From Bimuria novae-zelandiae CBS 107.79 (lineage: Eukaryota > Ascomycota > Dothideomycetes > Pleosporales > Didymosphaeriaceae), in NCBI GenBank assembly GCA_010015655.1, contig ML976667.1, forward strand, positions 995,941 to 1,059,940: a stretch of 64,000 bases of DNA, in the 5' to 3' direction. Each line of letters begins with the position of its first letter. Position 1 is the first letter of the stretch. Made by a program: the position numbers and the translations under genes. Under the pieces are notes generated by a model. It searched no databases. It saw only the letters and a program-made list of their open reading frames with translations, and was not told where the DNA came from. Below, one piece after another: positions 1 through 10,715 of the stretch.

Positions 1-932
1 CTATCATGCGCACCGAGTGCAAGCCACCCTCAAACTGCTTTAGAAAGTGGATCAATTTGTTGTGCCAATCATCGCTCGATTACTCAAAAATGAACCGAGT
101 TCGGCGCACCCCATGCCAAAGTGATCTCCGCCCTAAAAGCTTTGGTAATGAACGTAAACGTCGGGAGGATTTCAGGGTAGAAGACAAGTTGGGAGATTTT
201 AGTGTCGTAGTCAATCTTGAAACGGCTCGGCAAATCCTTCATAGCGTAAGTCCAGATCTTCTCCCGGAGCTCCACAGGTAGCTTAATTAAACCTTGAGGC
301 GGGAGCGGCCGCTCGGGAATCATGATGAAGGCTTGCTGAGGCTTCTTCTGTAGAGCGCGGACATGTTTAGGTCGAGAAGTCAAGTGCGAAGATGCGGATG
401 ATTTCGTCATCATCGAGAGTCGTTGCAACGATTGTTCCAAATCATCGGCGCTAAAGCGGGGAAGTGAATGAGTGTCAGGGCTGGCAACAAACGAGTTCGG
501 CGATTCGAAAGAGAGGTGCTGTCGAACTCCTCTATACCTTTGAAGTTCGCCATCGAGGTAGGTAAAACGGCTGTAGTTAGTCTTGTCATGGGAAAGAGCT
601 ATCGCTGGGGTTCGAGATCGTGAAGTCAGAATTTATGGAAGGGGCGAAGGAGGCCGCACGCTTGGGAAGGTGCGCTCGTGGACACGAGCTGGTGCACGAA
701 CCTGCGAATCAACCTCTTGGCGACAAAGTGAACGAGCAATGACGCGCGCTTCTGCGCGCTGAGCTTGGACATACGGGTGCGTATAGGGAGAAAATACTTG
801 GAATTGATCATCACAATTGGAACCACTCCTTCCACATTCGGCCTCTAGCTCCTTCCGGTGGTAGCGGGCACTCTCCTCGACCTTCTGCCATAATGTCCAT
901 GGCAAAGTATACGGCGAATCTACCATTGCCAT
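1..932 (-). CDS. 2EXR/F-box-like fungal protein, partial, possibly broken
   Basis: The core of this gene contains LPVELREKIWTYAM, the hallmark opening of the fungal 2EXR (F-box-like) domain, followed about 40 residues later by a stretch ending WGAPNSVHF that fits the second conserved block. A first exon probably starts at an ATG at 932 (MAMVDSPYTLPW...). An intron then ends at an AG near 605, after a CTGAC branch site, and a long open frame runs from about 604 down to 84. The donor is uncertain. At 84-86 the frame ends in TGA, yet another frame immediately downstream (positions 1-75) reads DDWHNKLIHFLKQFEGG, which looks like the continuation. A frameshift, a short intron or a truncated allele are all possible. 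The gene runs off the left edge. Function is unknown; such proteins form large, fast-changing families. Confidence 0.5.
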
Positions 933-1072
933 CCATATCGCCTCTCACGATGGTACCTAGAAACTCCCTCCAAAGTCAGCTTCACTCAAAGAGTTGGGGC
1001 CAGTAGCGATGCATCTCTTAGCCCAGGGACGCGGGTGCGTGCTGTTCAGACAAAATACACCGCACCACAGGC

Positions 1073-2633
1073 TTACGTACTCAGCACTCTCGCGTTCTCC
1101 GTCGGCCACCCAGTCACAGGATCGACCTCGCGCTCCTCGATCTCGATAAGCCGTCTCAGTACTACGGCTTGTTGCTGAGCATCCCAGAGGCCTTCGCGAG
1201 GAAGATTCCGTTCGAGAAGAGCGACGGCTTCACGGCGAGTAGCAGGACATCGACAACGTGAAGCCACAAGATTGAGAATAGGGATGATAGTGATTTCGAA
1301 GGTGAAGTTCGCCGCAGGTGAAGTCGTCCCCGCGCGTTGGCTGTAGTCAATGACCTTCCTACAGTGATTAACAATAGCCTTGAAGCGCGGGAGATGTCGA
1401 TCAATTGCGCACTGATTGGGATCTGCAACAGATGCGGCGACAATGTAGGTCATGTAATAGCAAGCCTTAAGCGAGTGTGCTGTGATGGTATCGTCTTGGG
1501 AAAGAGTCGTGCTGCGCTCGAGGTCTTCTAGTGCTGTCCACCAGTCGTCCAGCGCATGTAACAAAGCTTGCTGGTCCAATAGCTTGATCTCCGGGGTGGG
1601 CGATGTTAGCCTGTAGTTCTCGCCCATAAGACGTAAGAAGAGCAAGCCATGATTACGAAGCTCGTGCATTGCAAACTGGGCCTCCAATACCGATATGAAG
1701 GAAACTTGAGGAGTATCAGGAGAGCGCTGAACTATGGATAGGGCGAGCTCGGTTGGTACGCCGTACATTATACCCGTGGTAAGCAGGCGGTGGAAGAGAG
1801 GTACAAGGGACTTTTCAATTAGTTCGGAGCCTAGTCTTTTCGAGCGACTCCTTCTTTGATTCTCCCTGAGAGTCTTCAAGATTCGAAGACCGTTGTTGTA
1901 GTGCAACATCGCGGTGTCGTAGTTGCCGCGTAGGATCTCTATGCCGACGAAGATGAGGCACGAAACAAGACCGACTTCAGGTGCGTAGGAAGGCTCAAGA
2001 ATGCGTTCAGCAACAGATTTAATGGCCTTGTTGTAGTGCGTAAGGAATGTCTCCTGCCCGCAAGTTGCAGCGAGACTGGAGCGAGCACTCTTCAAAGTGC
2101 CAGTTTGGGACCTGTTCAGGTAGCCGATCGCGATCAATGCATGCCGCACTGAAGCCTCAGATTGGGCCATCTGGAGACATGATTGAGTCCAAAAATCTTT
2201 GTCGAAAGAATCGGTGGACATGGAAGGCGCTGCACAGTGATGATAAAACTCCAAGTAGTGGAGGTCTTTGTCTCCTGTTAGCGGAGATCCGACACTTCTT
2301 TGGATCGCTGAACTTTGGGCAACCGAGAAAACTATAGTACGGTTGCTGGGAGGGCTTGTGGAGTAGCCGTCGCACTTGCGACCAGTGCTGGTGCACCTAC
2401 TGTTGTTCAGACGCGCGGACGTGGCGATCGTGCTCACTTTCCCTTACCTTTTACAATGCGGTTTCTCTTCATCGCATTTCACTCGGCGGATCCTTTCATT
2501 TAATGAGTAATGGATCGTGGCTGGGTCAAATCTGGGAACTAAGGACGTACTTGCAAGTTTTGCAACCTGTCCTAACTCGCGGAGCCGCTCTCCGTGTACG
2601 TGGTTTGTTGACACGGGTTACAACCGAGGACAT
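1073..2633 (-). CDS. Zn2Cys6 transcription factor with fungal-specific regulatory domain
   Basis: A nuclear zinc-cluster DNA-binding regulator. Exons are 2551-2633, 2448-2492 and 1073-2396, giving 483 residues. The start is the ATG at 2631-2633 (MSSVVTRVNKPRTRR). The binuclear cluster is assembled across two introns: exon 1 ends with RTGCKTCK, exon 2 gives IRRVKCDEEKPHCKR, and exon 3 opens with CTSTGRKCDGY. Together these make the full C-x2-C-x6-C-x6-C-x2-C-x6-C pattern. Introns are 2493-2550 (GTACGT donor) and 2397-2447 (GTAAGG donor, TAG acceptor). The rest is the helical regulatory region typical of the family, with LEFYHHCAAPSM and SVRHALIAIGYL. The target genes cannot be told from sequence. 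Reading exon 3 alone would lose most of the zinc cluster. Confidence 0.93.
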
Positions 2634-3076
2634 GTTCGAGGCCAGAACAAATCGAAACATACAGGACGAAACACGTTAGTTGGGCATGTCACTGCTATGG
2701 TGTAACGGATTAGGTAGCTCTCCACGCTTTCGAGGAAAGAGACACGGATGTTTTGGCCCCAACCCGAAGTGGAACCACACAGGCTGACTCATCGCCGTTT
2801 CATCCAATCAGATCGACGTGCTACATATGATCGGGGGTTTTGATTGTGTTTGGTTTCAGAATCTGCTGAATGAAACAATCTCTTTGAGTCCGAGAGAGAA
2901 GCAGCTTAGAGCGTCGCCATTACTGAAGATGGATGCTAATGCATGTAAGCGCTCACCTCACGGCTGAAGTGTCCGAAGGCTACCTTTGTCTGTTCTACGT
3001 ACAGTGATTAGATTTCTGCTTCACCATCCACTCCACATGGAGTAGGGAAGCTGCTTAGATGCTGTTGCAAGAAGCC
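2634..3076. other. intergenic, no gene seen
   Basis: 443 bases between the 5' end of the zinc-cluster factor and the 3' end of the HIT gene, both on the minus strand. It should hold the promoter of the regulator. I see no conserved open frame or RNA gene. Confidence 0.4.
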
Positions 3077-3678
3077 TCATCGCTCCTTCCCAGCATCTTT
3101 GGCCATCTCGTCAGCCAACCACTCGGCTTCCTTGCTCATCTCCTCCTCGCTCCTCGGCTTGCGATGCTCATCCGCATCTACAGCCGGGAACCTGCCGCGC
3201 TTGACGTCGCCCTCGTCGCGTTTCCTGAACTGCCTCGCTAGATCGCCGTCCTCGCTCTCCATCATCTGGTATATGGCGTCCGGTTCGGGCAGGTCGTGCT
3301 TCTTTCGCGGTATGATGTGGGCATGCACATGAGGCACGCTCTGGCCGGCATCCTGGCCGTCTTGGATGGCAATGTTCAGCGCCGAGGCATGGAAGACGCG
3401 CTCAATGGTGCGCGACACGCGCTGCACCGTCGCGAACAAATCCTGCACCTCGGCGGCAGACAGGTCATTCAAGCGCGGGACTACTCGGCGCGGCGAGACG
3501 AGGACGTGGCCGGGGAGCAGCGGCTTCAGATTCACGAGGGCAAATGACAGCGGCGTGAGGTGGAAGACCTAGATGCTGCTTGTCAGAGTCAACGTCACGC
3601 TGCGTGGGCGGACCGACGCACTTGACTGGTTACCACAAAGGTGCCGAACTTGATTACATCCTTTGTTAGCGGCGGCAT
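3077..3678 (-). CDS. HNT2: HIT-family dinucleoside polyphosphate hydrolase (Fhit/HNT2-like)
   Basis: A histidine-triad hydrolase of the Fhit branch, expected to cleave Ap3A/Ap4A-type dinucleoside polyphosphates to AMP plus nucleotide. Exon 1 is 3622-3678 (MPPLTKDVIKFGTF...), the intron 3569-3621 has a GTGCGT donor, and exon 2 is 3077-3568, for 182 residues. The Fhit pattern is clear: FHLTPLSFALVNLKPLLPGH, then QDGQDAGQSVPHVHAHIIPRK. The catalytic triad His-x-His-x-His lies at about residues 99, 101 and 103, and the Q-D-G-x-x-A-G-Q substrate-binding segment precedes it. The charged C-terminus (EEEMSKEAEWLADEMAKDA) is usual in fungal homologues. The open frame extends upstream of the chosen ATG, so a longer N-terminus cannot be excluded. 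Confidence 0.93.
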
Positions 3679-4804
3679 GCCAACAATGCGACGTTGAGAA
3701 TAGCAATTTGCTAAGTGAGCGAGTGTTTGGCTGGAGATATCGGCCAGCGGGCGACTGGTCCGGCGTCGAATTCGGGGCACAGAGAGCAGCAACTGTAAGC
3801 GAGTGCTTTCGGCGGGTACAGGCGTCAGCTGGACAGCGAGCGGACAGGCCTCCTTCACAAGCGACAACAACGCGTGGGCAAGGCCGACGAAGCTATTCGA
3901 CTATCGGATGTCGTGCAGCCAACGTCAGGACGCATGCACCTCACCGCCCAGCATGGCACGGCGCCCGCCCAAGACGTCCCCCAGGCGGCCATTCTGCTCG
4001 ATTGCATGTGCGCAAAGCCATTCCGCACGCCGCCGGACGAACAACCACCGCTGTATAAATCCAGTTCACACCTCAATAGGCCGCCATCTCTTTCCACCTG
4101 CACGTCAACCAGGCGCTTATCGGAGCCTCCGCCCCTAGTGCCTTGTGAAAGTGGACCGCCACTAACATAGCGGACCCATCTTTCTGGACCCTTTTTCCTT
4201 CACAGTCACACGTCTGGCAGGAACGCCGAGCGACATCACACATAGAAGAAACGGGCTTGGCCGCGCAGTTTCGCAAGAGCCTCAAACACATCCCACGCCT
4301 CCACCACTCTGCGACTCCACGAAATACGAGTCCCGGTAACCCCGCGACTGTGCTCAGCGATCAGCACGGACTTTGTTGTCCCTGCAGACCGCAGACCTCC
4401 GACGGCAGTCCCACCCCGCCATCTGCGCAACACGCTGAGCATTGCTTCTGACTTGTCTGACTGTGTCAATCGGCTCGTCACAGCGCGCCTCCCGCCTCGG
4501 CAGGGCGATTTATAAGGCTTCGTCGAAGCTTCCATTCCGCATCCTTCCAAGACAACAAACACTTCTTCGTCGCCGATATTTGCCCGTAGCACCTACGGCC
4601 TGAATATTAGTAGTGAAGCACGCCGGACTTCACTTCTGACCCCGCCCTCACGACACAGAAAGTGACAAACAGTCGGACATCACCTTCTGACGCGCAGATA
4701 TTATACCCCGCCTTCTGCACTCCAGCAATCCTCCACACTCGGCTCTCTCCACACACGCAATTCAACACTTCGGCGCCCAGTTCAACAACACCAAGCGAGC
4801 TGCA
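3679..4804. other. divergent intergenic region between HIT and STEEP1-like genes
   Basis: About 1.1 kb between two genes transcribed away from each other, so it should contain both promoters. Several short open frames exist on both strands but none has a recognisable motif or splice structure. Confidence 0.4.
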
Positions 4805-5353
4805 ATGGACATCACGCAGTCTTCCCGCGACTACTTCGCCATGCCCTCGCCCTCGGCCAGCGAGAAGCTCTCCCTCGCCGCTTCCTCCACCGTCTACACC
4901 TACCACTGCCTCTGCACGCACCTGCTCCTCGCGACCTCGACACCGCTCCACGCACTCCCCACGCGCAACAACTCCTGCGACCAAGCACACATAATGCCGC
5001 TCCCGCCGCCACCCGCCGCACCCGCAAAGGGCCGTCGCCCTTCCAACGAGCCCGCGCTCCCGCCCACCGACCACTACGGCCTGCTGCTCAGCACGCACCT
5101 CGAGAACAAGCCCGAGATGGTGACGTCTGACTCCGGCTTCGAGAAGCGATACCTCCAGCGGTGCGGGCGTTGCAACCTGGTCGTCGGGTACCAGCTCGAC
5201 TGGCAGCAGTTCGCTGGCGATCGGACCGGCAGGAAGGAGGATCTGGTGTACCTGCTTCCCGGCGGGTTCGTCACTACGGCCGAGATGATCATGGGCAAGA
5301 CGCCGCCGCAGGGTGGCATTGGCATGGTCACCGTTGCGGAGATCAAGACATGA
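4805..5353 (+). CDS. STEEP1-like (UPF0428/CXorf56 family) zinc-ribbon protein
   Basis: An intronless 182-residue protein. It shows the family's two cysteine-containing blocks: YTYHCLCTHLLLA near residue 31 and, after a variable linker, FEKRYLQRCGRCNLVVGYQL near residue 112. Between them lies a Pro/Ala-rich stretch. Animal STEEP1 promotes STING exit from the ER and has also been linked to splicing complexes. Fungi lack STING, so the ancestral role is probably different and is unknown here. The ATG at 4805 is the first in frame after a CT-rich leader; a second Met at residue 13 is possible. It faces the myosin light chain gene tail to tail. Confidence 0.83.
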   Translation: MDITQSSRDYFAMPSPSASEKLSLAASSTVYTYHCLCTHLLLATSTPLHALPTRNNSCDQAHIMPLPPPPAAPAKGRRPSNEPALPPTDHYGLLLSTHLENKPEMVTSDSGFEKRYLQRCGRCNLVVGYQLDWQQFAGDRTGRKEDLVYLLPGGFVTTAEMIMGKTPPQGGIGMVTVAEIKT

Positions 5354-5917
5354 GGGAGGGCATTGACTCCTCATCTGTATACACGAATTTCTTTCAGGCG
5401 TTTGATAGATTCACGGCGAATGGTAACGGCGCATATGGCATGGCTCGGCACAGCACGGTTCAACAGTCACGGTTCGGAACAGCCAACTGGAATACTGGTG
5501 GCATCTCTGCTTTCTTCTCTCGATGTTTGGTCTGATTCCTGCTCTTTCTTTTTTTGGGCGACATGTTACTTTACTGCATCCAACGATACCCATTCGGCGA
5601 ACGCGCAGGGCTTCTCAAGCTTCCCCTCGAGAGAGCGCCCAGATAGTCATTGCGTTTGCACATGGACCAAAAACATGTATCTTCATGAAATAACGATTTG
5701 AATGCAATCAATCCATTTCGATTTCATCAATTTCCCAGAAGTGATGAGCTCGCTACTCCAAATGGTGTCGCTGTCCTGCCCAATGTACAATTTCAAACGC
5801 CTGTGCCGCATGCATGAGAGAAACCTTCATTCGTGCAATCATTCCGGTCCCGCCTCGTCGAAACAAAAAAAACCCCTTCTTTTCCAAACACGACGCCCTC
5901 ATCCCAAACCAAACCCC
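5354..5917. other. convergent 3' region, no gene seen
   Basis: The 3' ends of the STEEP1-like gene (+) and the myosin light chain gene (-) meet here. Only short frames without motifs are present; this is presumably two 3' UTRs. Confidence 0.4.
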
Positions 5918-6504
5918 TTAGTTCTCCGCAATCGTCTTGACGAATTCTGCACCCGTTAGCGCCGTGTCTCGCCACCCTAGGCTAGGTGTTTATAGAAACG
6001 CACCCCTGTAGTCAACCTCGTTATTCCCAGTGTCGATGGTCGATTTGAACAGCTCATCGACTTCTTCTTCGCTCATCTTCTCGCCGAGATTCGTGAGGAT
6101 GTACTTGATCTGGCCCTTTCCGACGAAGCCGGAGCGGTCCTTGTCGAAGACTTGGAAGCCGCGGATGTACTCTTCAATGTCGAAGGGCTCGCGGAAGCCG
6201 CCGGGGCGGTTGAGGATCTTGCTGAAGGTTTCGAAGTCGACTGCAGAGTTCCCGAACGTTAACGTTTGTGTGCTGGTGTGGAGGACGGGAAAGGGGAATG
6301 GAAGTGGAGAGGAGACGTACAATCTGCGCCAACGCCGCGCTCCAGGTCGCCAATCTCGGCCAGCGTGGGGTTCTGCCCGCAGGCGCGCAGCAGGTCGCCC
6401 AGCGCTGCGCGGTCGACGCGGCCGTTTCCGCGCTTGTCGAAGAGCTGGAAGGCTTCGCGGTAGTTGGTCGAGGCCTGGTGCGCGTGAGCGTGGGAGTGGT
6501 CCAT
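5918..6504 (-). CDS. CDC4: essential myosin light chain (Cdc4/Mlc1 type)
   Basis: Exons 6321-6504, 6004-6240 and 5918-5946 give 149 residues. Introns are 6241-6320 (GTACGT donor, CAG acceptor) and 5947-6003 (GTGCGT donor, CTAAC branch, GCAG acceptor). The protein opens MDHSHAHAHQ, then has EF-hand-derived units: YREAFQLFDKRGNGRV, the signature DLLRACGQNPTLAEI, LNRPGGF, FQVFDKDRSGFVGKGQIKYIL, and a short last exon EFVKTIAEN. The matching yeast proteins bind IQ motifs of class II and V myosins and are needed for the contractile ring and cytokinesis. The calcium loops lack the last acidic ligand (Ala or Gln at position 12), as expected for essential light chains that do not bind calcium. The His/Ala repeat at the N-terminus is a local oddity. 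Confidence 0.93.
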
Positions 6505-8159
6505 GATGTCCCTTAAGTTTGTAGTGCGGAAGTAGAGGATGATAGAGGGCGTTGCAGGAGGTGTAGGGCGTGCGAAATGCGGGCGTCGCACAAGGCGAGG
6601 GTTTGTGTTGCCTCGTTGCCACAGCGAAGCGTCGTTGCTGTTTTCCCAGCGAGCCGGGGCATGTGCCCCACGCGCGATGTGATTGGGGTGGAAAAGAGCG
6701 AGCGTCGTCGGGATGCACTCACCATTGTGACTTCTTTGCTTCGGGAATATACAAAAAGGGGAGGATTGGAGTGAAGAGGGAGTACGAAAGGCGGGTTTCT
6801 GGCGGCGAGAAGCGTATAGCGGTCAGATTGGGGTGTGTTTGATAACTGGCGAGCGTGGGCCAGGGGTTGTGCCTGTTGTTGCCAAGCTTTTCGTCGTCGT
6901 GGAAACGAGACGAGACCGTGTACTGTCTAGTGCAACGATCGACTCAACTCTGGAGTGATGTCACCGCGTCTACCGGTATTTCGCACTGAAGGAGAAAGTG
7001 AAGTTGACCGAGGAGGTTGTTAAAGTGGCCGCTGCTATCTCGCAGTTGCCAGCAGCGTCGCGCTACCTGCCCGGAACCTTCATCTGGCGGTGAGCGAACA
7101 TCTCCCAAGCTAGCCTGGACACTCCGCTTCAATCATCATATTCATCGCCGAAATGGACACAGAGAAATAACGGTACTCGGCTTTGGGTGCAGTTGCGTTC
7201 ATCGCTAATACTCCATTCGTTCCGTGGTTCTGTGCGCCTAGTCGTTTCCGATCTCAACCTCACATGACGTCCTGGACTAAGCAAGGAAGCAACTACCGTC
7301 CACATAGCGGACATCCGGTACAGAAAAAATATTGCTACGAGAAATCTTTGCTCAAATTCATGACTGTTGCTACAGTCTTCTCGGTAAAAGATCAGTTACT
7401 GCCAGTCTGTTCCCAAAATTCGAAGGATGCCCCCTGACATATTCCCTCATCGTTCACGCGATCCCAAAGGGTGAAAGACGATGCCACACTCTATAAAGGC
7501 ATTCCGAAACCTGAGCTGTGAAGACTTTCGCGAACACTGAAGAGTAGGACTTTCTGCAGTCGCTACGTACACGTTGCCGTGCCTAGGGCTAGACTTGCCG
7601 TCTCGCCATCTCGCCAGTCTTCCCACGCGGCCCCAACTGCCACAAAGTTAGCCCACTCACGACCCAATAACCATACTTCGCTCACGTAAAGCTGGACAGC
7701 CAGCTGGGCCCAGGGCTTCATGCATTGGCCCCGTTCCCTCCGGTGGCTGCGCTACCACGAGCTGAAGGCTGGGCTAGCCTAACCTAGAATCAGCGAAGTG
7801 AAAACCTACAAGTGCATCCTTACGTTCGACACTGCGGCATCGTGTTCCCCTCTACTTATCGTAAACGCACTTCTCGTGTAGCAATTGTGTGTAAAGAGCT
7901 ATTTCTCTATCCACAAAAAGGTACTCTGTTTTTCGGCATTGAATATCCGCGCCGCATCTCACACCCACCCAACCAACCATACCCCACCCTCTCTCAGCCT
8001 TACTCTTCACTACCCTCTTCACATTCTTCCACCTTTCCTTCGCACACTCTTTGTAAGTCTACCATCTTACCCACCAGCCCTTAAACCTCTCAGAAGCGAA
8101 ACTTACCTCACCAACCCAGCGCGCACGAACAATCAGTCGGGGCAAAAGACAGCAGGACG
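6505..8159. other. intergenic, no gene recognised
   Basis: About 1.65 kb without a supportable gene. The last part (about 7960-8060) is strongly pyrimidine-rich on the plus strand, like a fungal core promoter or 5' leader, and leads to the short frame at 8160. Confidence 0.4.
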
Positions 8160-8276
8160 ATGGTGATGGATACGCCGCTGATGTCTGACCCGTATAAGTG
8201 GGTGGTACTGGTGCTGCTTGTTGTTGCGGTGTATGTGAGAGGGGGGTTAGGTGGGAGGTGGTTGTTGGTGCGCTGA
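8160..8276 (+). CDS. candidate 38-residue single-span membrane micropeptide
   Basis: A short frame starting with an ATG at 8160 directly after a CT-rich leader. It encodes MVMDTPLMSDPYKW, then a hydrophobic run VVLVLLVVAVYV long enough for part of a membrane span, and a short basic tail ending LLVR before TGA. The frame also contains possible splice donors (GTGAGA near 8234), so it could instead be the first exon of something longer that I cannot follow. No family is recognised. Support is only the leader, start position and hydrophobic core. Confidence 0.25.
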   Translation: MVMDTPLMSDPYKWVVLVLLVVAVYVRGGLGGRWLLVR

Positions 8277-9076
8277 GGCGAAATAGAAGGGGCGCAGCTG
8301 AGGCGGTACATAGGAGGGGATTCCTCCTCCCAGGCGTCAACGCATGTACGCGCGAGGCAACAGCGTCGTGGTGATTCAATTCGAAGAGTTTGGGATTAAG
8401 GGGAAACAGATGGAACCGTAAGGGAGAGGAGGCGTTGTGTGCGTTGCAAGACGGTTGTTAACGAGCTGATGCGGTGGTTGGATTGGAGAAGATGTTGCTG
8501 CGGTTTCTGCGGGGGTAGAGGTTGGTTGTTGATATGTCGAGGCGAAGAAGAGAGGGGAGAAGTAAGGTGCTTGCAATTGAAGATGGTTATTGGCATATTG
8601 GGTCGATGTTTGATTTGGAGAGAGGTCGTTGTGTGGAACTACTTCGCAATGAGGGCTCTTACGTCGCGCCGAAGACATTCACAATTCCTGGTAAAAGGGC
8701 CCGAGTGCTATATCTATGTTGGTATAAACCCTTACCCCGTCCCCAACACGCGCGCTTGCATGGAACATCGACGCCGCAATGCCGAGTCTGATGCTAGCCC
8801 TACTAGGTTTAATAGCGCTTCACCTTTATTGCTAGTCAAATTGATTTGTCCGTTCTACAACTCGTAGTAGCACGCAGCGGCGACTAACCTTTTTGAGCCT
8901 GTACGGCGCAGTTGCTCCTAGACTGGAATTCAGGAGTAGCTCGAAATCGAGTACGGCGCAGTACTCTTAGCGAAGGAACTCCTAATCGGGATAATCGTTA
9001 AGGACAACTGTATATGATCCCCAACACAGATATGTGCAGAAAACGTCCGATCGCGTGCGTCTGACTTCGTTCAATC
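8277..9076. other. purine-rich stretch and intergenic sequence, no gene recognised
   Basis: The plus strand is G-rich from about 8180 to 8560, which creates long Pro/Gln/Ser-rich frames on the minus strand without motifs. Near 8910-8975 the string TACGGCGCAGT occurs twice, 58 bases apart. Nothing else is supported. Confidence 0.35.
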
Positions 9077-10409
9077 ATGGCCTGGTTCTTTGAGGTCCTT
9101 TCATTCTTTGCTCTCCTTTTGTCGCTCTCCTTTGCTAGGCAGTCCTCTAGCCGACACACTCATTCATCATACACTAAACGCGATACGCGAGGTGCAGTTC
9201 CACTTGAGGCGAAAGTAGCTTCTTCATATGTCGTCACCTTCGAAGACGGTGTAGTCTTCGTGAGTCTTCTGGATGCCGACTCCGAGATGGCTCAGAGCTG
9301 ACGAAATAACAACAGCAACAAGATTTCCTGCACGATGTTGAGAAGACGACTGGAGTCTCAGCCAGTTGACCTTCGCGGCGGCAAGCTCTTCAATGCGGTC
9401 GTTGTTCAACTCAGTGCCGAGGTTGAGGTCTCTATCGCCATTAATAAAAATCAAGAAACTATCGACCGTACTCAGTGTGATGCCCAATGACCAACTGGAG
9501 ATGCCCAAGGTTGAGGTTAAAAATGTGGTCGAGCCGTTGGAGGTGGGCAGCGAAGAATCGACCAGCCATGGCCAGATGCGCTTCTGGGCCGCCGCTATCA
9601 AACAACTTTACTTGAACGACCAAATAATGATGCAAGTTGATACTTTGCACGAGAAAGAAATCACTGGCAAGGGCATAAAGATGGCAGTAATCGATAGGAA
9701 GGTATATTTCATCATGACGTGGATTTTACTGGCTTGCTCACACTCAAGCGTAGGTCGACACTTCCCATCCTGGAATTAAAATCGCCTACTGCAGCAACTT
9801 CCGAGATGCCGATGATCGCAACAGCGATCCAGGTGTGGAGTGCATGCAACTACATGCGCCAGCCTAATTTCTTCCCTCCCCAGCAGTGTCGGTGAATGGC
9901 ACGGCGTCGCACCGGGTGTTGAGCTGGGGAATTACATACTCTCTGGCTGCAAGCCAAGTACCGTTGGCAAGCTCATGCAGGCACTGGAGCAGGCTGCGGT
10001 GGATAAAGTGAATGTCCTATCTTTGAGCCTTGCATATGGCACACATTGGGCTTTCACTGCCTTTGCTTCAGACGTGCGGCTCTTCCAAAAGACTGCTGAG
10101 AGAGTCATGCTTCTCGTCGTTGTGGCAGGGAGCTGGTTGGGAGGCCTTTACTCGCAACCAGTGTCTTGCACATCGCCGTCCAACTTTTGTGTCGGTATGG
10201 TCGAGCACACACATCAACCTGTATGGGAGAATATGACGGCCTTCAAACTAGATAACGGCACAGCTGGCAAAATGTCGTGGCGTAACGGAAACAGTGGCTC
10301 GGGCATGAACAAATGGCCCAAGATCAATCTCCCGCTCTGGAGAAGGTATACTGTACTTAAGAGGTGTGGGCATCAGTCGCACTCAAAAGTGCTTGGAGCG
10401 AGGCGATAA
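9077..10409 (+). pseudogene. subtilisin-like (S8) serine protease, degraded
   Basis: The remains of a secreted subtilase. A signal peptide (MAWFFEVLSFFALLLSLSFA) and propeptide start (SYVVTFEDGV) are followed by a TGA near 9299 and at least two frame changes before 9490. The catalytic Asp region survives as GKGIKMAVID, an intron at 9702-9753 (GTATAT donor, TAG acceptor), then VDTSHPGIK. The residues after the Asp are changed from the usual Thr-Gly. The expected His box (HGTHVA) near 9841-9870 is split by one inserted and one lost base. The frame resumes with GEWHGVAPGVELGNY and follows the catalytic domain to about 10290. It then ends without any GTSxA serine motif. At least four lesions make this a pseudogene of an extracellular protease. 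Lesions are described only. Confidence 0.85.
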
Positions 10410-10715
10410 CAGATCGCGAGGGTAGAGTTGATCAGGTTTTCAGCGGGATAATTCTTTCAGCTGAGGCTGAGCCACTGAGAAGTTTAGAGAATGTTAACTG
10501 GATGTTGCAACCTAGCGAATAAGAAGTGGTGGATAAGCTCGGTTAGGTTATGCGTGCATGTTCCCGCATGAAAGCTTCGGGTTCCTTTTTGGTCAACGAC
10601 GACCTGTGCATCCAATAAAGGAAGGTCGAGTTGTTTTTCTAGGAGAGTTCTTCACGACAGTATTGTGGAAGCGACACTCGAAATTGATGAGTAGAAACGA
10701 AGAGACGAGATGAGC
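10410..10715. other. intergenic, nothing seen
   Basis: About 300 bases between the broken protease and the 3' end of the transporter gene. No motif or RNA was found. Confidence 0.4.

Noticed and set aside
4607..5374. 255-codon minus-strand frame
   Set aside because: It is the antisense of the STEEP1-like gene, with no motif and biased Arg/Val/Gly composition.
8059..8678. Two Pro/Gln/Ser-rich minus-strand frames
   Set aside because: They follow from a G-rich plus strand; no splice sites, domain or start context supports them.
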